Shown piece after piece: positions 17,520-26,243 of a DNA stretch of 64,000 bases. Source of the DNA: Rhizobium skierniewicense. Lineage in GTDB: Bacteria > Pseudomonadota > Alphaproteobacteria > Rhizobiales > Rhizobiaceae. The notes under the pieces were generated by a model. It saw only the letters and a list, made by a program, of their open reading frames with translations. It made no database searches and had not been told where the DNA came from. The first letter of the stretch is position 1. Each line of letters opens with the position of its first letter. The position numbers and the translations under genes were made by a program. The DNA lies in contig NZ_JACIDV010000003.1 of assembly GCF_014196515.1 (NCBI RefSeq), forward strand, positions 395,273-459,272, read 5' to 3'.

Positions 17520-18188
17520 ATGACCCAGTTTCGGCCCAAATACATCACCTTCGATTGCTACGGCACCTTGACCCATTTCCAGATGGCCGAAGCAGCGCAG
17601 ACGCTTTACGGCGACCAACTGGATTCGGACAAGATGGTGCAGTTCATCAAGAATTTTGCGGCCTACCGACTTGATGAAATCATGGGCGACTGGAAACCCT
17701 ATAATGAGGTCGTTCATAATGCGGTTGAGCGAGCCTGCCGCAAGAACGGCGTGACCTTCAAGGACGAGGATGGCCGTTTCGTTTACGAGCAGGTTCCGAC
17801 CTGGGGTCCGCATGCGGACGTGCCGGCAGGCCTTGCGAAAGTTGCGAGGGAAATTCCGCTGGTCATTTTGTCGAATGCCATGGATGAACAGATCATGCAC
17901 AATGTGGAAAAGCTCGGCGCGCCTTTCCATAAGGTCTACACCGCGCAGCAGGCCAATGCCTACAAGCCTCGTTTCCAGGCGTTCGAATATATGTTCGACA
18001 TGCTGGGCTGCAACCCGGAAGACATTCTGCATGTCTCCTCGTCTTTCCGCTACGACCTGATGTCGGCGCATGACCTCGGCATCAAGAACAAGGTCTGGGT
18101 CAACAGGGGCCATGAGCCAGCCAATCCCTACTACGGCTATACCGAAATCAAGGATATCTCCGGCCTTGCTGGCGTTGTCGGGCTTTAA
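17520..18188 (+). CDS. Haloacid dehalogenase type II (HAD superfamily)
   Basis: A 222-residue HAD protein with motif I FDCYGTLTHF (nucleophile Asp), motif II VILSNAMDE, lysine in YKPRFQAFEYMF, and motif III/IV VSSSFRYDLMSAHDLGIKNKVWVNR. This layout is very close to L-2-haloacid dehalogenases, although gene context gives no hint of halogenated compounds, so a phosphatase or similar role is possible. A frame from 17484 exists, but ATG at 17520 has GAGG 9 nt upstream and the normal N-terminus. It is followed after 18 nt by the PuuB-like oxidase. Confidence 0.88.
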   Translation: MTQFRPKYITFDCYGTLTHFQMAEAAQTLYGDQLDSDKMVQFIKNFAAYRLDEIMGDWKPYNEVVHNAVERACRKNGVTFKDEDGRFVYEQVPTWGPHADVPAGLAKVAREIPLVILSNAMDEQIMHNVEKLGAPFHKVYTAQQANAYKPRFQAFEYMFDMLGCNPEDILHVSSSFRYDLMSAHDLGIKNKVWVNRGHEPANPYYGYTEIKDISGLAGVVGL

Positions 18189-18206
18189 GGTGGTTCATAA
18201 AGGCGA

Positions 18207-19493
18207 ATGAAGACCATGCAGTTCAAATCCTACTGGCACGATACCGCTCCGGTCTTCACCTCTGCGACAGAGGGGCCGGTCGAAGGCACGTTCGATGTCG
18301 CCATTATCGGTGGCGGCTTTACCGGTCTGTCGGCCGCCCGCACTCTGGCAAAGGGCGGCGCGACAGTGGTCGTGCTGGAAGCGCAACATGTCGGCTTCGG
18401 TGGCTCCGGCCGCAATGGCGGGCACCTGAACAACGGCATCGCCCACAGCTTCGTATCCGCCAAGGAACATCTGGGCGTGGAGCGCGCGAGCGCGCTCTAC
18501 CGCGCTTTCGACAATTCCGTCGATACGATCGAGGCAATCGTTGCTGAAGAGGGCATCGATTGCAACTTCCGTCGGGCCGGTAAGCTGAAGCTGGCGTCCA
18601 AACCTGCGCATTTCGATGCGATCGCGAAGAATTTCGACGTGGTCAACAGAGAGATTGACCCTGACACGGCGCTTCTTTCCAAGCCGGAGCTGGAAAACGA
18701 AATAGGCTCGGAAAACTTCTACGGTGCGATGCTCTCGAAGAAGAGTGCCATGATGCATATGGGCCGTTTCGTCCACGGTATCGCGGAAGCTTGTGTGCGC
18801 CACGGCGCGACGATCTTTGAAAAGGCACCGGTGACGGGTCGCAGCGAGCAGGGGGGTATCCATCGTCTTACCACGTCCCGTGGTTTCGTTGAGGCGCGCA
18901 ACGTCATCGTTGCCACCAATGCTTATACCGCTGGTCCGTTCGACTATTTCAAACGCCGCATCATTCCGGTTGGCAGCTTCATCGTGGCAACGCGGCCCTT
19001 GAGCGATGCGGAGATCGCGTCCGCGATGCCCGGCAACCGCACCTGCGTCACCTCCATGAACATCGGCAACTATTTCCGCCTGTCGCCGGACAATCGTCTG
19101 ATCTTCGGCGGCCGCGCGCGGTTTTCTGCGACATCGGATGCGCGTTCTGATGCCAAGAGCGGAGAAATTCTCAAGAGCGGCTTGACCGAAATCTTCCCGC
19201 AGCTTCGAGGCGTCGACATCGACTATTGCTGGGGCGGTCTGGTCGGCATGACGAGCGACCGCTTCCCCCGTGCGGGAGAAGTCGAAGGGTTGAACTTTGC
19301 CATGGGTTATTCCGGCCACGGTGCGCAAATGTCGATCCACATGGGAACGCTTCTGGCAGACAAGCTGCTGGGCAAGCCGGACCGAAATCCATTGAAGGGG
19401 CTGGATTGGAACGCCGTGCCCGGCTATTCCGGCAAGCCATGGTTCCTGCCGGTTGTCGGCTTTTATTACAAAATGCTCGATAAATTTCAGTGA
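18207..19493 (+). CDS. puuB: FAD-dependent amine oxidase, gamma-glutamylputrescine oxidase-like
   Basis: A 428-residue DAO-family oxidase. FAD fold FDVAIIGGGFTGLSAARTLA (about residues 30-49) is followed by VVLEAQHVGFGGSGRNGGHL, the SGRNGG motif characteristic of PuuB/OrdL oxidases. The C-terminal flavin contact is NFAMGYSGHGAQM. PuuB oxidises gamma-glutamylputrescine, but no puuA-type ligase is present here, so the true substrate may be a different primary or secondary amine. Cotranscribed with the HAD gene. A strong hairpin terminator follows. The symbol marks family resemblance only. Confidence 0.78.
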   Translation: MKTMQFKSYWHDTAPVFTSATEGPVEGTFDVAIIGGGFTGLSAARTLAKGGATVVVLEAQHVGFGGSGRNGGHLNNGIAHSFVSAKEHLGVERASALYRAFDNSVDTIEAIVAEEGIDCNFRRAGKLKLASKPAHFDAIAKNFDVVNREIDPDTALLSKPELENEIGSENFYGAMLSKKSAMMHMGRFVHGIAEACVRHGATIFEKAPVTGRSEQGGIHRLTTSRGFVEARNVIVATNAYTAGPFDYFKRRIIPVGSFIVATRPLSDAEIASAMPGNRTCVTSMNIGNYFRLSPDNRLIFGGRARFSATSDARSDAKSGEILKSGLTEIFPQLRGVDIDYCWGGLVGMTSDRFPRAGEVEGLNFAMGYSGHGAQMSIHMGTLLADKLLGKPDRNPLKGLDWNAVPGYSGKPWFLPVVGFYYKMLDKFQ

Positions 19494-19495
19494 TG

Positions 19496-19532
19496 CAAAA
19501 AGCCCGCAACGCCAACGTTGCGGGCTCCCTTG
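19496..19532. terminator. Bidirectional rho-independent terminator
   Basis: AGCCCGCAACG (19501-19511) pairs perfectly with CGTTGCGGGCT (19516-19526) around CCAA. An A-run precedes it (CAAAAAG) and CCCTTGTTT follows, so it can serve the oxidase gene on the plus strand and the gabD operon on the minus strand. Confidence 0.85.
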
Positions 19533-19534
19533 TT

Positions 19535-20992
19535 TCAGTTCAATCCACCGATGTGGAATGACTTCATTTCAAGATATTCCTCGATGCCGCATTGCGCACC
19601 TTCACGGCCAAGGCCGGATTGTTTGACGCCGCCGAAGGGTGCGACTTCCGTGGAAACAGACCCGGTGTTGAGACCAATCATCCCGAATTCCAGTGCTTCC
19701 GCCACCCGCCAGGAGCGCTTCAGGCTTTCCGTGTAGAAATAAGCGGCAAGGCCGAACGGCGTACCATTTGCAATTTTGAGCGCTTCTTCTTCCGTATCGA
19801 AGCGGAAAAGCGGCGCGACGGGTCCGAAGGTTTCCTCATCGGCCAGCAACATATCCGTTGTGGCTCCACCCAGAACGATCGGTGCGGTAAACTGCGAACC
19901 TTCGGGCAGCGCAGAAACCTTCGATATGATTTCAGCACCCTTGGAAAGGGCATCTTCGATATGACGATTGATCTTGTCGATGGCGGCGGCGTTGATCATT
20001 GGGCCGATATCGATATTGGCATCCGTGCCGGGGCCGACCTTCATGGCTGAAACCCGCGCCGAGAGCTTGGCCGCAAAGGTGTCATAGACGCCCGATTGAA
20101 CCAGAATGCGGTTGGAGCAAACGCAGGTCTGTCCGCCATTGCGGAACTTGGATGCGATGGCACCCTCGACAGCCAGATCGATATCGGCATCGTCGAACAC
20201 AATGAAGGGCGCATTGCCACCGAGCTCGAGACTGAGGCGCTTGATGCTGTCGGACGCACCGCGCATCAACAGGGAACCGACACGGGTGGAGCCGGTGAAG
20301 GAAATCTTGCGCACCGTCTCGTTGGCGAGCAGTTCGTTGCCGATTTCGGTCGGCATGCCGGTGACGATGTTGATGACGCCCGCGGGAATACCAGCCCGCT
20401 CCGCAAGAACACCGAGTGCCAGCGCCGAATAGGGCGTGAACTCGGACGGCTTGATGACGACGGTGCATCCGGCGGCAAGTGCGGGAGCCACCTTGCGGGT
20501 GATCATCGCATTGGGAAAATTCCACGGCGTGATGATGCCGCAAACGCCAACCGGCTCTTTCAGGACGACGATGCGTCTATCTGCGGTGGGCGAGGGAATG
20601 GTGTGGCCGTTGATGCGACGTGCTTCCTCGGAAAACCATTTGACGAAGGATGCGCCGTAGCGGATTTCGCCTTTGCCTTCAGCAAGGGGTTTTCCCTGTT
20701 CCATAGTTAAAAGCAGCGCGAGGTCGTCCTCATGAGCGACCATCAGCGCGTACCATTTGTCCAGAAGTGCTGCACGCTCGGCGTTTGTTCTGGCTTTCCA
20801 TGGCGCAAAGGCTTTTGCTGCCGCCTCGATCGCTGCGCGTGTTTCCTCGCCGCCCATATCCGGCACCGTGCCCATCACTTTTTGTGTGGCGGGATCGATG
20901 ACATCGACTGTCTTGCCAGATGCAGCGTCCAGCCACTTGCCGCCGATGAAACCCTGCTGCTGGAACAGGCCCTGATCTTTTAGAAAATTCAT
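19535..20992 (-). CDS. gabD: Succinate-semialdehyde dehydrogenase (NAD(P)+)
   Basis: A 485-residue aldehyde dehydrogenase. The catalytic Cys is in GGQTCVCSNRI, the general-base Glu in LELGGNAPFIV, and the cofactor loop is FTGSTRVGSLLM. ITPWNFPNAMITRK and the C-terminal EVAPFGGVKQSGLGREG match GabD-type SSADH closely. It would oxidise succinate semialdehyde, the product of GABA transamination, to succinate. GGAGG lies 7 nt before the ATG. It is the last gene of the operon that begins with the ArgE-type or 2-hydroxyacid dehydrogenase gene, 13 nt after the preceding dehydrogenase. It is the best functional clue that the cluster degrades a C4 amine or amino acid. Confidence 0.88.
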   Translation of the reverse strand: MNFLKDQGLFQQQGFIGGKWLDAASGKTVDVIDPATQKVMGTVPDMGGEETRAAIEAAAKAFAPWKARTNAERAALLDKWYALMVAHEDDLALLLTMEQGKPLAEGKGEIRYGASFVKWFSEEARRINGHTIPSPTADRRIVVLKEPVGVCGIITPWNFPNAMITRKVAPALAAGCTVVIKPSEFTPYSALALGVLAERAGIPAGVINIVTGMPTEIGNELLANETVRKISFTGSTRVGSLLMRGASDSIKRLSLELGGNAPFIVFDDADIDLAVEGAIASKFRNGGQTCVCSNRILVQSGVYDTFAAKLSARVSAMKVGPGTDANIDIGPMINAAAIDKINRHIEDALSKGAEIISKVSALPEGSQFTAPIVLGGATTDMLLADEETFGPVAPLFRFDTEEEALKIANGTPFGLAAYFYTESLKRSWRVAEALEFGMIGLNTGSVSTEVAPFGGVKQSGLGREGAQCGIEEYLEMKSFHIGGLN

Positions 20993-21005
20993 TCCATTTC
21001 CTCCT

Positions 21006-22052
21006 TCAAACCAGTGCGGTTAGCACGGCGGCAGTAATAGCGTCTGTCTTGTCCTTGCCCGGCACGGTTCCAATACCCTTGGCCGTCGTCGTTTCGATGG
21101 CCGAGATGATATCGGCTGCGGCTTGGGTCTCGCCGAGATGATCGAGCATCATGGCGCCAGACCAGATGGCTGCGATGGGATTGGCAATGCCGAGATGGGC
21201 GATATCGGGGGCCGAACCATGGACCGGCTCGAACATGGATGGCGCCGATTTGTCAGGGTTGATGTTGGCCGAAGCCGCAAAGCCAAGGCCACCCTGGATC
21301 GCCGCACCCAGATCGGTCAGAATATCGCCGAACAGGTTGGAAGCGACAACGACATCGAGGCTCTCGGGTGCCATGACCATGCGCGCCGCCATGGCGTCGA
21401 TATGATAGTTCGTCACCTCCACGTCGGGATATTCGCCAGCAATCTTCGCCGTCATCTCGTCCCAGAACACCATGGAGTATTTCTGAGCATTTGACTTGGT
21501 GATGGACGCCAGTTTTTTACGACGGGAGCGTGCTTGGTCGAAACCGAAGCGCAGAATGCGTTCCACGCCCGTGCGGGTGAAGATCGAGGTTTCGACAGCC
21601 ACTTCGTCAGGGGTGCCGACATGTACACGGCCACCCGCACCGGAATATTCGCCTTCGGTGTTCTCGCGAATGCACAGAATGTCGAAGCTGTCTTTCCGCA
21701 AGGGGCCCTCCACGCCCGGCAGCAGCCTATGGGGGCGGATATTGGCATATTGCACGAAGGCCTTGCGGATGGGCAGCAGCAGACCGTGCAGGGAAACAGC
21801 ATCCGGCACTTCCGCAGGCCAGCCAACGGCACCCAATAGAATGGCATCATAGGTGCGCAGAATATCTATTCCATCAGCGGGCATCATCGCGCCGGTTTCC
21901 TTGTAGAAGGCGCAGGACCATGGTAACGTCTTGCCCGTCAAGGTGAACGTCCCCTGCCTGGCGGCTGCCGCCTGCAACACCTGCCATGCGGCATCCGTCA
22001 CCGCAGTGCCGATGCCATCGCCGGGAATGAGAGCAATGGAATGATTTTTCAT
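21006..22052 (-). CDS. Tartrate/D-malate/isopropylmalate-type dehydrogenase
   Basis: A 348-residue NAD-dependent beta-decarboxylating dehydrogenase. Motifs: IALIPGDGIG at the start, LLPIRKAFVQYANIRPHRLL, RENTEGEYSG, the catalytic ITKSNAQKYSM, and the metal and NAD segment SNLFGDILTDLGAAIQGG followed by FEPVHGSAPDIAHLGIANP. The lack of a leucine operon and the PWSCAFYKETG region favour the TtuC/DmlA (tartrate or D-malate) branch over LeuB. ATG at 22052 is preferred to a TTG six codons upstream that overlaps the previous gene. It could act on a 2-hydroxy acid intermediate of the cluster. Confidence 0.82.
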   Translation of the reverse strand: MKNHSIALIPGDGIGTAVTDAAWQVLQAAAARQGTFTLTGKTLPWSCAFYKETGAMMPADGIDILRTYDAILLGAVGWPAEVPDAVSLHGLLLPIRKAFVQYANIRPHRLLPGVEGPLRKDSFDILCIRENTEGEYSGAGGRVHVGTPDEVAVETSIFTRTGVERILRFGFDQARSRRKKLASITKSNAQKYSMVFWDEMTAKIAGEYPDVEVTNYHIDAMAARMVMAPESLDVVVASNLFGDILTDLGAAIQGGLGFAASANINPDKSAPSMFEPVHGSAPDIAHLGIANPIAAIWSGAMMLDHLGETQAAADIISAIETTTAKGIGTVPGKDKTDAITAAVLTALV

Positions 22053-22066
22053 CTGAATTATCCGTT

Positions 22067-23530
22067 TCAAAGATCGATAAGAACGCTTTTTGACTTCCGG
22101 TTCGCCATGTAGGCATCGCGACCCAGATCCTTGCCGATGCCTGAGCTTTTATAACCACCGGTCGGCAGAATGTGGTCGCGGGATCTTCCGTAACGATTGA
22201 CCCAGATCGTGCCCGCTTGCAACGCCCTGGTAACGCGAATGGCGCGGGAAAGATCGCGCGTGAACACGCCTGCCGCAAGGCCATAGGTCGGGTGATCTGC
22301 CAGTGCCAGCGCTTCGTCTTCATCCTCGAAGGTTTGCAGCGTCAGGACAGGTCCGAAGATTTCCTCTGCTAAAGCGGGTGAATCCTGCGAAACATTGCCA
22401 AGCAATGTCGGCGCGTAGAAATAGCCCTCTCGGTCCATGATCTGCCCGCCGGTCAGGCATTCGGCGCCTGCACTGATGGATGCGCGGACGATTGTGTCGA
22501 TCCGCTCTATCTGTTTTTGTGAAATGATCGGGCTGTACTGGGTGTTTTCATCCCATGTCGGGCCGGTCTCGACGCCGCGCATGATGGTGGTGATGGCGGC
22601 GATGAGTTCCTCCGCAATCTCCCTGGCGACGATCAGGCGGGAACCCGCCACGCAGGCTTGTCCGGCATTGGAGATGATACTTTGCGCGACAGCTTTTGCC
22701 GTGCGGTTTATGTCGGCATCGGCAAACACCACCTGCGGGCTTTTCCCGCCAAGCTCAAGCGTCATCGGCTTGATCCCGGTTCGGGCGACATTCTGCATGA
22801 TGGCGGAACCGGCAGCGGTAGAGCCGGTAAAGCTGACCTTGGAAATATCGGGATGACCGGTGATGGCGTTGCCGGTCACCATGCCATCGCCCAGTACGAT
22901 ATTGATGAGACCGGCAGGAATACCGGCCTCGACGGAAAGTTCGGCAATGCGCAGGCTTGAAAACGGCGTCATTTCAGATGGTTTCAACACCACGGCATTT
23001 CCTGCCGCCAGTGCGGGTCCGAGCTTCCACCCCGCCATCGACAACGGAAAATTCCACGGCGTGATGGCACCGACGACACCATAGGGCTCGGTCATGATCA
23101 TTCCGAGACTGGTGTCGGACGTCGGAACGAGGTCACTGCCTTCCTTGTCCGCAAACTCCGCGAAGAAACGGATTTGTTCTGCCGTAACAGCGATATCGCC
23201 CGCGACCAGATGGCCGACGGGGCGGGTCGAAGACACGGCTTCCAGCTTTGCCAGATGTTCCGCGTCCTGTTCGATCAGATCGGCCCAACGGTGCATGGCC
23301 CGCGTTCGGTCGCGCGGCCGCAGACCGCTCCAGTTGCTGGTCTTCAACGCTTTTTTCGCTGTTTGCACCGCCTGATCCACCAGATCGGGGCCGGCAACAG
23401 GGCAATCGCCGAAGGCAGCGCCATCGGACGGGCGGTACATGGCGATGCCTTCGCTGGCAGCCACTGTCTCGCCGCCGATGAAGTGGTAATGCGGCAGCGA
23501 AATCGCGTCTGGATCGAAACTGAGCGTCAT
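22067..23530 (-). CDS. Aldehyde dehydrogenase family protein
   Basis: A 487-residue aldehyde dehydrogenase, with catalytic Cys in NAGQACVAGSRL, base Glu in LELGGKSPQVV, ITPWNFPLSM and FTGSTAAGSAIM. The C-terminus WVNRYGRSRDHILPTGGYKSSGIG differs from the gabD product and resembles enzymes acting on betaine, gamma-aminobutyr- or other amino-aldehydes. It could oxidise the aminoaldehyde made by the aminotransferase or the FAD oxidases. It overlaps the TTG-extended frame of the next gene but not its chosen start, and follows the cupin gene by 12 nt. Confidence 0.87.
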   Translation of the reverse strand: MTLSFDPDAISLPHYHFIGGETVAASEGIAMYRPSDGAAFGDCPVAGPDLVDQAVQTAKKALKTSNWSGLRPRDRTRAMHRWADLIEQDAEHLAKLEAVSSTRPVGHLVAGDIAVTAEQIRFFAEFADKEGSDLVPTSDTSLGMIMTEPYGVVGAITPWNFPLSMAGWKLGPALAAGNAVVLKPSEMTPFSSLRIAELSVEAGIPAGLINIVLGDGMVTGNAITGHPDISKVSFTGSTAAGSAIMQNVARTGIKPMTLELGGKSPQVVFADADINRTAKAVAQSIISNAGQACVAGSRLIVAREIAEELIAAITTIMRGVETGPTWDENTQYSPIISQKQIERIDTIVRASISAGAECLTGGQIMDREGYFYAPTLLGNVSQDSPALAEEIFGPVLTLQTFEDEDEALALADHPTYGLAAGVFTRDLSRAIRVTRALQAGTIWVNRYGRSRDHILPTGGYKSSGIGKDLGRDAYMANRKSKSVLIDL

Positions 23531-23542
23531 GGCCGTCGTTCC

Positions 23543-23905
23543 TTATGCAGGGTCGGTTACGGTCACATAGATCTTGCGAACCGTCTCGATGGTGCGCCAT
23601 ACGCCGACGAAACCGGGCTTCATCATGAAACTGTCTCCTGCACGGTAAGTAACGGTGTCGCCGCCCTTTTCGTCCAGTTCGATCACGCCGGAAATGATGT
23701 GGCAGAACTCATAGGTCGTGCCTTTGATGGAATGGGTTTCGCCGGGTGTCGCTTCCCAGATGCCGGTGTGGACGGTGCCATCACGGCAATCATCAAGCGC
23801 CCATGTCTTGAAGGAGGGGTTGCCGGAAATCAGACGCTCGGGCGTCGGCAGTGCTTCTTTTGGGGTGGTTTGCGGGTTGGTGTCGATACGGGTGATGAGA
23901 GACAT
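23543..23905 (-). CDS. Cupin domain protein (cupin_3/DUF861 type)
   Basis: A 120-residue single-domain cupin. The conserved core runs from GIWEATPGETHSIKGTTYEFCHIISGVIEL through YRAGDSFMMKPGFVGVWRT. The two cupin motifs give an E and H set that could bind a metal, though the set is sparse (THS... EFCH). Proteins of this type resemble EutQ and (S)-ureidoglycine aminohydrolase relatives, and often accompany amine and amino-acid catabolic genes without a proven reaction. AAAGGA lies 6 nt before the ATG. Cotranscribed with its neighbours. Function not assigned. Confidence 0.8.
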   Translation of the reverse strand: MSLITRIDTNPQTTPKEALPTPERLISGNPSFKTWALDDCRDGTVHTGIWEATPGETHSIKGTTYEFCHIISGVIELDEKGGDTVTYRAGDSFMMKPGFVGVWRTIETVRKIYVTVTDPA

Positions 23906-23926
23906 GGGAAGTCCTTTCTGACGTGT

Positions 23927-24850
23927 TCAGTAGCCGCGGTTGCGGTCGATGAGGCCGATGGGGTCAAGGCCGCTGAGGTGGCGACGAATATTGTCGATGA
24001 CGGCTTTTGCCGCCGTTTCCGGTTGGGTGACGGAAGCGACATGCGGGGTGATCATCACACCGGGATGCCGCCAGAGTGGATGGTCGGCGGGTAATGGTTC
24101 GGGGTCGGTAACGTCGAGCATCGCACCGGAGAGGTGGCCGCTATCGAGTGCATTGACGAGCGCAGTTTGATCGAGCTGCGGACCTCTGCCTGCGTGGAGA
24201 AGAGCCGCACCCGCTGGCAGTTTCGCAAAAAGGTCGGCGTTCAGAAAACCGCGCGTCTCCCGCGTCAGCGGCAACAAGCAGATGAGAATGTCGACGTTCG
24301 CCAGGAAGGCGTCCAACTGCTCTGCACCATGATGGCAGGTCACGCCGTCGATCTCATGGGCGCTGCGGCTCCAGCCAGACAGCGGAAATCCAAAGGGTTT
24401 CAGCCGTTCCAGAACCGCCTTGCCCAGATGACCGAGACCCAGTACGCCCACGGTCCTTTCATGCGCTTGTCGAACCGGCAATGCCTGCCACTTTGCCTGG
24501 GCCTGTTGGGCCAGATAGTCGGGCAGACGGCGGTGCAGCGCCAGCACACCCAGCGTCACATATTCCTGCATCATCCGGATGATGCCGTCTTCCACCATCC
24601 GAACCAGTTTGACATGGGCGGGCAGGGCAGACGCATCGAATTGATCGATACCGGCACCGATGGAAAACAGGATTTCCAGGTTGGCGTAGCGCGCAAGGTC
24701 GGCAGGAGCAGTCCAGGTGATGAGATAGCGGACACTGTGCGGATCGACGGTCGCCGGATCGGAGGAGAAGGCGACATCCGGCAATTCCTGCGCAAAAAGT
24801 TGAGCGAATATTTTCGCCCGTGCCGCGTCAGAATTGAACAGAAATGTCAT
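23927..24850 (-). CDS. D-2-hydroxyacid dehydrogenase, GhrA (glyoxylate/hydroxypyruvate reductase) type
   Basis: A 307-residue NAD(P)-dependent dehydrogenase. The nucleotide fold is [17 protein letters not shown] (about 135-152). The catalytic Arg is in [12 protein letters not shown], Glu in DVTDPEPLP and His in [11 protein letters not shown], so all three active residues are present. Short GhrA-like members reduce glyoxylate and hydroxypyruvate. It lies 21 nt upstream of the cupin gene and 102 nt downstream of the deacylase gene, probably in the same transcript. The gap 24851-24952 shows nothing notable. Confidence 0.87.
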   Translation of the reverse strand: MTFLFNSDAARAKIFAQLFAQELPDVAFSSDPATVDPHSVRYLITWTAPADLARYANLEILFSIGAGIDQFDASALPAHVKLVRMVEDGIIRMMQEYVTLGVLALHRRLPDYLAQQAQAKWQALPVRQAHERTVGVLGLGHLGKAVLERLKPFGFPLSGWSRSAHEIDGVTCHHGAEQLDAFLANVDILICLLPLTRETRGFLNADLFAKLPAGAALLHAGRGPQLDQTALVNALDSGHLSGAMLDVTDPEPLPADHPLWRHPGVMITPHVASVTQPETAAKAVIDNIRRHLSGLDPIGLIDRNRGY

Positions 24851-24952
24851 GGGCCAGCCCTCGTTCTCATGTCAGTCGAAATTGGCCCAGTTCGAACGGC
24901 AGGATGCACTGAAGCGGCGATGGCCCGCAGCACATCTGACCGATTTGCTGGT

Positions 24953-26077
24953 TCAGGCGCTCAATCGCGCTCCAAGATCAACCAGCATGCTGCGGCAGGC
25001 GGAGAGCTCATCGCAGGTAACGAACTCGTTTGGCTTGTGGGCGCGTGCGATATCGCCGGGACCGCAGATAATGCTGTCGATCCCCGCCGCCTGATAGAGC
25101 CCGGCTTCGGTGCCGTAACTGACTGCCGCCAGCGGTTCTAAGCCGGTTAGATCATGCATGAGGGTGGCAAGCGGAGCATCGGCTGGCAGCGATAGGGCTG
25201 GATACGCGCTCAACATATCGAATGCAGTCTCGAAGCCGCTGATGCGCAGAGCCTCGGTCGCCTTGCGCAACGGCTCCAGCAAGGCTGCGGGTGAGACACC
25301 GGAAATCGCTCTCGCTTCGATGTCTGCCATGCAGAGATCCGGGATGATATTCACTGCCTGTCCGCCACTGATCTTGCCGACCTGAAGCGAAGAGTAGGGT
25401 GGTTCGAAATTGCTATCGAACGGGCCGTCCCTCAGCACAGTTGCGGCATGTACGGCGCTGGCCAGAACCTCGCTCATGGCATGGATGGCATTCAGGCCTT
25501 GATCAGGCCGGGAAGAATGGCCAGAACGTCCCTTGACGGTGATCCGTGCCGCGGCCTTGCCCTTGTGGGCTCTGATCGCGCGCAAACCACTTGGTTCTCC
25601 GACGATGCACATGTCCGGAAGCGCGCACAGCGTGGGGATGAGCTTGATGAGGTTTGGTACACCCTTGCAGCCCGCTTCCTCGTCATAGGAAAAGGCAAGA
25701 TGGACCGGTCTCTTCAAGGGCATTTTTGCGAATTCGGACAGGGCCGCGAGGGCGCAGGCCAGAAAGCCCTTCATGTCGCTGGTGCCCCGTCCATAGAGCC
25801 GGTCGCCATCGTCGCGCAGTGCGAAAGGGTCAGACGACCAATCCGCTTCGCCCGCCGGGACGACATCCATATGGCCGGACAGGATGACGCCGGAACGATC
25901 GCGCGGGCCGACTGAGATGAAAAGATTGGAGCGATCACCCTCCGGCCCCAGCGCGGTTGTCACCTGTGCGCCACAGCGTCCGGCGTAGCCGGCTATCCAT
26001 TCGACGATATCGGCATTGGCTTGCCCGACCACCGAGGGGAACGAGACCAATCGCTCCAATATGTCGAATTCCGTCAT
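24953..26077 (-). CDS. argE: Acetylornithine deacetylase-type M20 metallopeptidase
   Basis: A 374-residue M20 zinc hydrolase. Metal and catalytic motifs are LSGHMDVVPAG, LYGRGTSDMKGFLAC and AFSYDEEAGCKG, and the dimerisation domain contains VKGRSGHSSRPDQGLNAI. It is close to ArgE, which frees ornithine from N-acetylornithine, but the catabolic setting suggests it removes an acyl group from an imported N-acyl amine or from a product of the GNAT proteins. GAGAGG lies before the ATG. A perfect 20-bp palindrome 32 nt upstream may be its operator. Confidence 0.82.
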   Translation of the reverse strand: MTEFDILERLVSFPSVVGQANADIVEWIAGYAGRCGAQVTTALGPEGDRSNLFISVGPRDRSGVILSGHMDVVPAGEADWSSDPFALRDDGDRLYGRGTSDMKGFLACALAALSEFAKMPLKRPVHLAFSYDEEAGCKGVPNLIKLIPTLCALPDMCIVGEPSGLRAIRAHKGKAAARITVKGRSGHSSRPDQGLNAIHAMSEVLASAVHAATVLRDGPFDSNFEPPYSSLQVGKISGGQAVNIIPDLCMADIEARAISGVSPAALLEPLRKATEALRISGFETAFDMLSAYPALSLPADAPLATLMHDLTGLEPLAAVSYGTEAGLYQAAGIDSIICGPGDIARAHKPNEFVTCDELSACRSMLVDLGARLSA

Positions 26078-26108
26078 TGCTGCCTCTCGCCGTTTTGAAC
26101 AAGGTAGA

Positions 26109-26128
26109 GCGTTTAGACGTCTAAACGC
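26109..26128. promoter_or_regulatory. Perfect 20-bp palindrome in the argE/GNAT divergent promoter region
   Basis: GCGTTTAGAC (26109-26118) is the exact reverse complement of GTCTAAACGC (26119-26128), with no spacer. It lies 31 nt before the ArgE-type gene and 115 nt before the divergent GNAT gene. The arms suggest a LacI, GntR or TetR-type operator. No such regulator is in the cluster, and the site is unlike the Lrp-like boxes. Confidence 0.6.
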
Positions 26129-26243
26129 ACTGAAAAGCCTGGCGCTTTAGTGGAAACTGCTGAAATCCCGCCGGATTCGAACGATTTATTTGGTGTGGAT
26201 GCCGTAATTCTGGAAGGCGGATTTGTGACATTCAGGAATGCTG

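Noticed and set aside
17520..18188. Taking the HAD protein as evidence for haloacid degradation
   Set aside because: The motifs fit type II dehalogenases, but the context is amine catabolism and no transporter or oxidase for halogenated acids is present.
18195..19340. 381-codon open frame on the minus strand
   Set aside because: Antisense shadow of the PuuB-like oxidase gene; the plus-strand protein has clear FAD motifs.
26109..26128. Palindrome considered as a MetJ box (core AGACGTCT)
   Set aside because: MetJ is not expected in alphaproteobacteria, and the neighbouring genes are not methionine genes; it is kept only as an unassigned operator.
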